Part shown: positions 52,389-56,929 of the stretch, piece after piece
Layout: every line of letters begins with the position of its first letter
How positions within the stretch are numbered: position 1 is the stretch's first letter
Source of the DNA: Saprospiraceae bacterium
GTDB taxonomy: Bacteria; Bacteroidota; Bacteroidia; Chitinophagales; Saprospiraceae
Assembly (NCBI GenBank): GCA_016787415.1
Contig: JAEUUT010000169.1
Location: 1-56,929, forward strand
Length of the DNA stretch: 56,929 nucleotides
Reading direction: 5' to 3'
Made by a program: the position numbers and the translations under genes
The notes under the pieces: generated by a model
Told to the model about the DNA's origin: nothing
The model's database searches: none
The model's input: only the letters and a program-made list of their open reading frames with translations

Positions 52389-52910
52389 ATGCGAATCCTC
52401 TACTTTTTTTTATTGCTGTTGTGTACGGGCTCTGTTGCAGGGCAAAAAATGTTGCTGCTGGAAAAAGCCAACCGGGCCAAAACCGTTAAGATGTACATTG
52501 GCGAAACGCTCCAGTTCAGACTCAACGGCCCGGAAAACTACTGGTACGAACGAACCATCACCGACATACTGCCAGAGTCCAATGTTCTTTTGCTGGACAA
52601 CTTTCCGGTGAAATTGGACAGCATTTCCAACATTAAAGTCTACAGGCGCGGCATCTGGCGTATTACCGGCGCTTCGCTGGTAAGCCTCGGCGGCACACTG
52701 GCGCTGGCCACTACCGTAGGCAGGGTGCTGTACAACGATAAGAAACTGGACTTGCCCAAATTATACAGTGCATCTGTTGTTTCCTTTGGCGCAGGCATGT
52801 TTATGCTGTCCAAGCGGAAACTGAAATTGGGCCAAAAGCATCGGCTCCGGATTGTGGAAATCAAATTTCCAGAACCGCTAATAGCCCCACCTCCTATCAA
52901 AAAGCAATAG
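52389..52910 (+). CDS. Small exported protein, function unknown
   Basis: The 173-residue protein has a signal peptide (MRILYFFLLLLCTGSVAG, then Q), a beta-rich middle and a possible membrane helix in the second half (IWRITGASLVSLGGTLALATTVG). The C-terminus is rich in Pro and Ile. Many Bacteroidota have similar short exported proteins of unknown role. It ends seven bases from the convergent malic enzyme gene. Confidence 0.7.
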   Translation: MRILYFFLLLLCTGSVAGQKMLLLEKANRAKTVKMYIGETLQFRLNGPENYWYERTITDILPESNVLLLDNFPVKLDSISNIKVYRRGIWRITGASLVSLGGTLALATTVGRVLYNDKKLDLPKLYSASVVSFGAGMFMLSKRKLKLGQKHRLRIVEIKFPEPLIAPPPIKKQ

Positions 52911-52917
52911 CGACACC

Positions 52918-54105
52918 TCAGGCTTTTTTCTCCTTCATGGCCTGCCGATAAACGGCCCTCGCCACCGCCTTGGTCACTTTTTTATCCAGCGATGAAGGGA
53001 TAATATTGCCACGATCCGGATTTTTAAGCAAACCGGCAATGGCAAACGCAGCGGCCATTTTCATTTCATTGCTGATGCGGGTTGCCCTGGCATCCAGTGC
53101 TCCACGGAAAATACCGGGGAAGCCCAGTACGTTGTTGACCTGATTGGGTAGGTCGCTGCGGCCTGTGCCGTAAATGGCAGCGCCACCTGCGTAGGCTTCT
53201 TCGGGCATGATTTCGGGCATCGGATTGGCCATCGCCAGCACGATAGGGTCTTTGGCCATACTTCGGATATCGCTTGCCTGAAGCAAACCAGCCTGACTCA
53301 CGCCGATAAAAATATCTGCATCCTGGAGCATTTCATGCAGCGAGCCGCTGTGGTGCTGGCGATTCGTGTAGTGCAACGCATCTTTTTTAAACCCGTTCAG
53401 GTCTTTTCGGCCCTTGTGGATAGCGCCGTTGCGATCGCAAAGTATAATGTTGCGCACCTTGATTTTTGCGCGTTTGATGCCATAACCGGAGAGCAGTTTG
53501 GCAATGGCAATGCCTGCTGCTCCGGCGCCATTTATTACAATTTTGGCAGAATTCAGGTCTTTTTTCAATACTTTGGTGGCATTGATCAGCGCCGCCATGG
53601 CCACTACGGCCGTTCCATGCTGGTCGTCGTGAAATACCGGAATACCCAAATCCTGCAAGGCTTCTTCTATTTCAAAACAACGGGGCGCGGAGATGTCTTC
53701 CAGGTTGATACCGCCGAACACCGGCGCAATAAGCCGAACGGTTCGGATAATTTCATCGGTATTCTGCGTGTCGAGGCAAATTGGAAAAGCATCCACGTCG
53801 GCAAATTTTTTGAACAACATGGCTTTGCCTTCCATAACGGGAATAGCCGCCGCCGCGCCGATATTGCCAATGCCCAACACCGCAGACCCGTCGGTCACCA
53901 CGGCCACCGTATTTGATTTGATGGTGTATTTGTAAACATCTTCTGGGTTGTCGCGGATGGCTTCGCAGGGCGCTGCTACGCCGGGAGAATACACCGTCGA
54001 CAAATCATCTTTGGTGTTGACAGGCATCTTCAAGCGGGTGGCGATTTTTCCCTTGTACTTCTTGTGGAGATCAAGTGATGCTTGAGCGTAGTTTTTTACA
54101 GACAT
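52918..54105 (-). CDS. NAD(P)-dependent malic enzyme (short form)
   Basis: The 395-residue enzyme converts malate to pyruvate and CO2 with reduction of NAD(P). Motifs: VYSPGVAAPCEAI with Y39, K94 in EGKAMLFKKFADVDAFP, GINLEDISAPRCFEIE (E136, D137) and VFHDDQHGTAVV as metal/substrate residues, and the nucleotide-binding loop NGAGAAGIAIAKLL. Many Bacteroidota malic enzymes are about 750 residues with a phosphotransacetylase-like tail; this one is the short form with the catalytic part only. It is convergent with the small exported protein and is followed on the other side by a 440-nt space with a palindrome. Confidence 0.95.
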   Translation of the reverse strand: MSVKNYAQASLDLHKKYKGKIATRLKMPVNTKDDLSTVYSPGVAAPCEAIRDNPEDVYKYTIKSNTVAVVTDGSAVLGIGNIGAAAAIPVMEGKAMLFKKFADVDAFPICLDTQNTDEIIRTVRLIAPVFGGINLEDISAPRCFEIEEALQDLGIPVFHDDQHGTAVVAMAALINATKVLKKDLNSAKIVINGAGAAGIAIAKLLSGYGIKRAKIKVRNIILCDRNGAIHKGRKDLNGFKKDALHYTNRQHHSGSLHEMLQDADIFIGVSQAGLLQASDIRSMAKDPIVLAMANPMPEIMPEEAYAGGAAIYGTGRSDLPNQVNNVLGFPGIFRGALDARATRISNEMKMAAAFAIAGLLKNPDRGNIIPSSLDKKVTKAVARAVYRQAMKEKKA

Positions 54106-54545
54106 GGTTTTATTTGCTTACTAAACAAAAGCAAGTGTATCTGATTGATAATCAGGCACACAAAGTGAAGAGTGGTGGTGTGACAATCGGAAAGGGAGGG
54201 CTAATGTAGAAGGAAATTTATGAAGGGAAAAAGTATTTTTTTGTGGGGGACGTATCTGCACGGACATACCTGTTGAATTGCCCATAAACCCAAAACACAA
54301 TAAAAAGTCTGTAATATGATTTGGGAACCTGGCTTAAACCATTATTATTGCACAGTACTCTACGCTTTGTGTCCTTTGTGAAACCCTGGTGTCCTTTGTG
54401 TTTAAATTTTTTAACACAAAGGGCACGAAGGAAGGCACAAAGGACACAAAGCGTAGAGTACACAATACATATAAAAATGATGAAGGCCTACCCTCTTTTA
54501 CCTTCCTGAACACTTATACATCCATAAAATTCAAAATTGAAAACC
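54106..54545. other. Intergenic space of 440 nt between divergent genes
   Basis: This is the longest gene-free stretch of the window. Between the malic enzyme start (54105) and the propeller gene start (54546) it holds the palindrome at 54355-54461, an A/T-rich part with a T-run near 54236, and no promoter box that I can recognise on either strand. Short open frames here read through the palindrome in both directions and look non-coding. Confidence 0.8.
54355..54461. repeat. Palindrome of CACAAAGG words with outer GTAGAGTAC box
   Basis: The outer arms 54355-54380 and 54436-54461 are perfectly complementary over 26 nt. The interior continues as an imperfect stem (GTGTCCTTTGTGTT against AACACAAAGGGCAC). 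The right arm is built of CACAAAGG/CACGAAGG words spaced 9, 12, 9 and 9 nt and ends with GCGTAGAGTACACAA. The GTAGAGTAC box is at the outer ends here, not at the loop as in the two 66-nt elements. Confidence 0.92.
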
Positions 54546-56552
54546 ATGTCACATCAAATCACGCTCAAAGGAAAAGTCTCATTTAACCAATCCACTGATC
54601 TCACTGCCACTGTACGCGTCTGGGAAGCCAATAATAATAAACCGCTTGCTACGACAACAGCACAAGGCCCATTTGCCGTCAGCATCACACCCGGATCAGC
54701 AGACGCTATTCTTTATGTTACTGCGGAATTGCAAGACGCTGGCGTCGTTTTGCTGTCGGTGTTGTCGCCAAACTGGCAGGAAGATATTGACAAACAAGGC
54801 TTGACTATCAATGAGTTAACGACCGTAGCATCTGCGTTTACCTGCGCGCAGTTTTTCAATGGACTTCAGTTGTCTGGCAACCAGAAAGGCGTGACGATTG
54901 CCGCTAAAAACACGCCCAATTTTGTAAATCCCGTCACCGGCTCCTGGGGGCATGTCTTGACCGACCCGTTCAACATTACCCAAAATGAAACACTGGCGCG
55001 TTTGAACACGCTGGGCGCGCTGATCAGCGCCTACGGTACCGTGAAAGCGAAGGATGACAACTGGCGGGCCGAATTGCTGTGGTGCGCAACACCGCTGGGT
55101 GGGACGCAGCCCGAAAACACTGCCGAAGCCTTGATTGGCATTGCGCAGTCGCCCTGGGTGCATCCGACAGATTTGTTTGACCTTTTTGACCAGGCCTATC
55201 CCCAGCCGACAGACGGGTTTCCGGCCAAACCCGGCAGCAAGGTGCCTGTTAGTCGGCGCACTGCACCTTTTGTGCCCTACCTGAGTTTTCCCCCGGAAGA
55301 TTTTTCCATGATCCTGGCTTTTGGCCAGGGTGGCATCTGCGCACCCGGGAAACTGGCTTTGGACGCAGACGGCAACCTGTGGACGGGTCTGAACTGGATG
55401 CCCGGCGCACAAAACGGCGTGTATCAAGGCATCGGCGGCGGACTTGTTCAACTGGATTCGACCGGCCGCCTGCTGTCGCCTCCGGTTACCGGCTACACGG
55501 GAATGGGTGTGGACGGCGCCGGCTGGGGCACCGCCATCACCAATGACGGTACCTGCTGGGTGACGAGTTTTAATGGCGCCATTGGCATTTATAAACTGGA
55601 AGACGGTACGCCGTTGATGGACGCGATTCCGGAGCACATGGCTACCATGTTGAGGGACAACGGGGGCTTGCAAGGCATTGGCGTCGCACCGAATGGCGAT
55701 GTCTGGATTGCCGGAACCTCGTCCAACAACCTGCTCTATTTCCCGGGCGGCGACCTTTCCCAAGGCCAGGAAGTGCCTGCGCTCAATAAAGACCATCTTC
55801 TTTCGGCCCCGTTTGCGGTTTCGATAGATCATGCCAACCGTGTGTGGATCAGCAATACGAATAGTAAATCGCTGGTGCGCTATGATCCATCCAAAGCCCA
55901 TCATCCGGCAGATCGTTTTATCATAGCCGGTGGCGGGCGTGGCATAGCGCTCGACTCGCAGGGGAACTGCTGGGTATCCTGTAATCTGAGTCCCGACTTC
56001 CCCTCCACCAAGCCGACAGACTACATTTCTATCCTCGAAGGGTTTGCGCTGGGGTATCCGCACCTTCAGCAAACACTTGGGCGCAAACACCAAACGGGTT
56101 CCGTTTTTATGATTCCTTTTGGCGCCGATCCGAAGGATACGATGGATGAAACCACGCACACCTCCACCTTAACGCCTTATGGAGATGGCGAACTCAACGC
56201 CCCCTGGGGCATCTCCATAGATGGCAATGACGACGTTTGGGTGGCCAATTTCCTGGGCCGTGGCGTTTCGTTCCTGGCAGGTGCTGTGCCCCACGGACGC
56301 ACGGGATCATACCAGACGGGCGATGTGATTCACACCATTCATTCCGGCAGTATTCAGATGCTGACCGATGTGGTGGTGGACCAGGCGGGCAATCTATGGT
56401 GCGCCAACAACTGGAACCTGCCCCAGACAGTGATGCAAGCCAACCCGGATCCTGCTTTTTCAACCTGGGGCGGCGGTTCGGGGGTGTTGGTCATCTACGG
56501 AATAGCCCGGCCGGCTCAGACGCCTGTTATTGGGCAAGTGGGTGGGGCGTGA
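54546..56552 (+). CDS. Beta-propeller (NHL/SMP-30-like) protein without export signal
   Basis: The 668-residue protein starts with MSHQITLKGKVSFNQ, without a signal peptide. The N-terminal 90 residues look like a beta-sandwich domain (TATVRVWEANNNKPLATTTAQGPFAVSI). Residues about 250-650 form a propeller with repeated blades of the type LALDADGNLWTGLN, GVAPNGDVWIAGT, SIDHANRVWISNT, ALDSQGNCWVSCN, SIDGNDDVWVANF and VVDQAGNLWCANN. Such NHL/SMP-30-like propellers bind ligands or act as lactonase-like enzymes; no catalytic metal site is evident. The middle part (95-250) is unassigned. The ATG at 54546 is preferred over an in-frame TTG at 54537. Confidence 0.85.
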   Translation: MSHQITLKGKVSFNQSTDLTATVRVWEANNNKPLATTTAQGPFAVSITPGSADAILYVTAELQDAGVVLLSVLSPNWQEDIDKQGLTINELTTVASAFTCAQFFNGLQLSGNQKGVTIAAKNTPNFVNPVTGSWGHVLTDPFNITQNETLARLNTLGALISAYGTVKAKDDNWRAELLWCATPLGGTQPENTAEALIGIAQSPWVHPTDLFDLFDQAYPQPTDGFPAKPGSKVPVSRRTAPFVPYLSFPPEDFSMILAFGQGGICAPGKLALDADGNLWTGLNWMPGAQNGVYQGIGGGLVQLDSTGRLLSPPVTGYTGMGVDGAGWGTAITNDGTCWVTSFNGAIGIYKLEDGTPLMDAIPEHMATMLRDNGGLQGIGVAPNGDVWIAGTSSNNLLYFPGGDLSQGQEVPALNKDHLLSAPFAVSIDHANRVWISNTNSKSLVRYDPSKAHHPADRFIIAGGGRGIALDSQGNCWVSCNLSPDFPSTKPTDYISILEGFALGYPHLQQTLGRKHQTGSVFMIPFGADPKDTMDETTHTSTLTPYGDGELNAPWGISIDGNDDVWVANFLGRGVSFLAGAVPHGRTGSYQTGDVIHTIHSGSIQMLTDVVVDQAGNLWCANNWNLPQTVMQANPDPAFSTWGGGSGVLVIYGIARPAQTPVIGQVGGA

Positions 56553-56671
56553 GCGTTGAGCAAGGATTAAATTGTGATGGGTGATTGGGAAATTTGGGGT
56601 TGTATTTTACATTTACGGTGTTAAACCTCCTGTTGATGAACCTGATGTTTCCCTATGATTTTTCAATTGCG

Positions 56672-56714
56672 CAGTTGCGTCAAGCTAACCAGGTTGGTTA
56701 GCTTGACGCAACTG
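56672..56714. repeat. Perfect 20-bp hairpin with 3-nt loop
   Basis: CAGTTGCGTCAAGCTAACCA (56672-56691) is exactly complementary to 56695-56714 with loop GGT. TGACGCAATT, part of the same arm, recurs at 56749-56758. It lies in the spacer between the propeller gene and the next exported protein. It has no T-run and may be a regulatory or repeat hairpin rather than a terminator. Confidence 0.85.
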
Positions 56715-56823
56715 GCGTGTATTGATAAGTGGGTGACAAAGCGGATTTTGACGCAATTGAGTCTATATAGGGGGAATTGACGGGAAACCAGAGATGGGCG
56801 TAACTGAAAATAAAAAAATAAAT

Positions 56824-56929
56824 ATGAATAAATTAAAATTAACCTTGATTGCGCTCTTTTTCGCAAGAATAATTGTAGCGCAAAATCTTTCTCCGACAGT
56901 TGTAAACTCGTCGGGTGGAGTAATTCAAA
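56824..56929 (+). CDS. N-terminus of an exported protein, partial at right edge
   Basis: The open frame starts at ATG 56824 and runs off the window after 35 codons. It has a signal peptide (MNKLKLTLIALFFARIIVA, then Q) followed by NLSPTVVNSSGGVIQ. This start is typical of short T9SS cargo proteins of Bacteroidota, which begin with LSPTV(V/I)..GG, but the C-terminus is not visible, so the sorting domain is only assumed. Confidence 0.65.
   Translation, partial: MNKLKLTLIALFFARIIVAQNLSPTVVNSSGGVIQ

Noticed and set aside
1..56929. tRNA, rRNA, tmRNA or other structured RNA genes
   Set aside because: No cloverleaf with a TTCGA-type loop or conserved rRNA segment was noticed in any intergenic space.

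Overview
The window looks like a chromosomal segment of a gliding or surface-active member of the Bacteroidota. My best guess is the Saprospiria/Chitinophagia side, and the base composition appears to be near half G+C by eye. The evidence for the phylum is a ubiE-porT gene pair, several exported proteins with type IX secretion (T9SS) C-terminal sorting domains, one gliding-motility-type (CHU_C) C-terminus, a DUF5686 protein, a TonB-dependent receptor with a carboxypeptidase-like N-domain, a hybrid two-component (HTCS) regulator, and repeated TAnnTTTG promoter boxes instead of sigma70 -10 boxes. I see no tRNA, rRNA, transposase, phage gene, integrase or CRISPR array.

Layout: 1-2.9 kb holds the end of a TIM-barrel sugar-phosphate isomerase, ribBA (its GTP cyclohydrolase half lacks the zinc cysteines), ubiE/menG and the T9SS gene porT. 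3.1-9.9 kb holds a triple-PDZ T9SS cargo protein, a small coiled-coil protein, an AIM24/TIGR00266 protein, an outer-membrane barrel and yajC. A pair of M16 peptidases follows (7.8-11.3 kb), one with the HxxEH site and one without. 11.6-19.7 kb holds two large T9SS cargo proteins, one of them an M43 metalloprotease, flanking a TPR histidine kinase/LytTR regulator pair. 19.9-26.6 kb holds two small membrane proteins, a two-repeat ABM/NIPSNAP-like exported protein, a 1331-residue HTCS regulator and a YkuK-type RNase H-fold protein. 26.7-37.7 kb holds a hotdog thioesterase-like protein, a secreted cyanophycinase-like peptidase, an S9 prolyl oligopeptidase lipoprotein, an IgGFc-binding/SprB/CHU_C adhesin-like protein, a DUF5686 protein, a DUF1684 protein and a CBS-domain protein. 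38-46.3 kb holds an exported Mn-type superoxide dismutase, an orphan peptide-binding lipoprotein, a glycosyltransferase, a LolD-like ATPase with an alkaline phosphatase, and glmM overlapping a cysteine desulfurase. 46.5-52.9 kb is a probable operon: TonB-dependent receptor, TPR-like exported protein, a DUF4097-histidine kinase fusion, a LytTR regulator and a small exported protein. 53-56.9 kb holds malic enzyme, a beta-propeller protein and the start of another exported protein.

The most unusual structure is not a gene. Intergenic spaces carry long, near-perfect palindromes whose arms are built from short words repeated every 9-12 nt. Two of them (37816-37964 and 46291-46444) have 66-nt arms, share an outer box and share an inner box GTAGAGTACAC. 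A third (54355-54461) carries the GTAGAGTAC box at its outer ends, as if the same arms were joined in the opposite sense. Related word-repeat palindromes or arrays lie at 5176-5270, 7570-7783 and 48761-48802. I do not recognise this as a named element family. A second recurring pattern is a short hairpin directly downstream of the TAnnTTTG promoter box of several genes.

Functionally, the window mixes housekeeping (riboflavin, menaquinone, cell-wall amino sugar, Fe-S, Sec) with envelope biology: T9SS machinery and cargo, envelope-sensing kinases and exported hydrolases.
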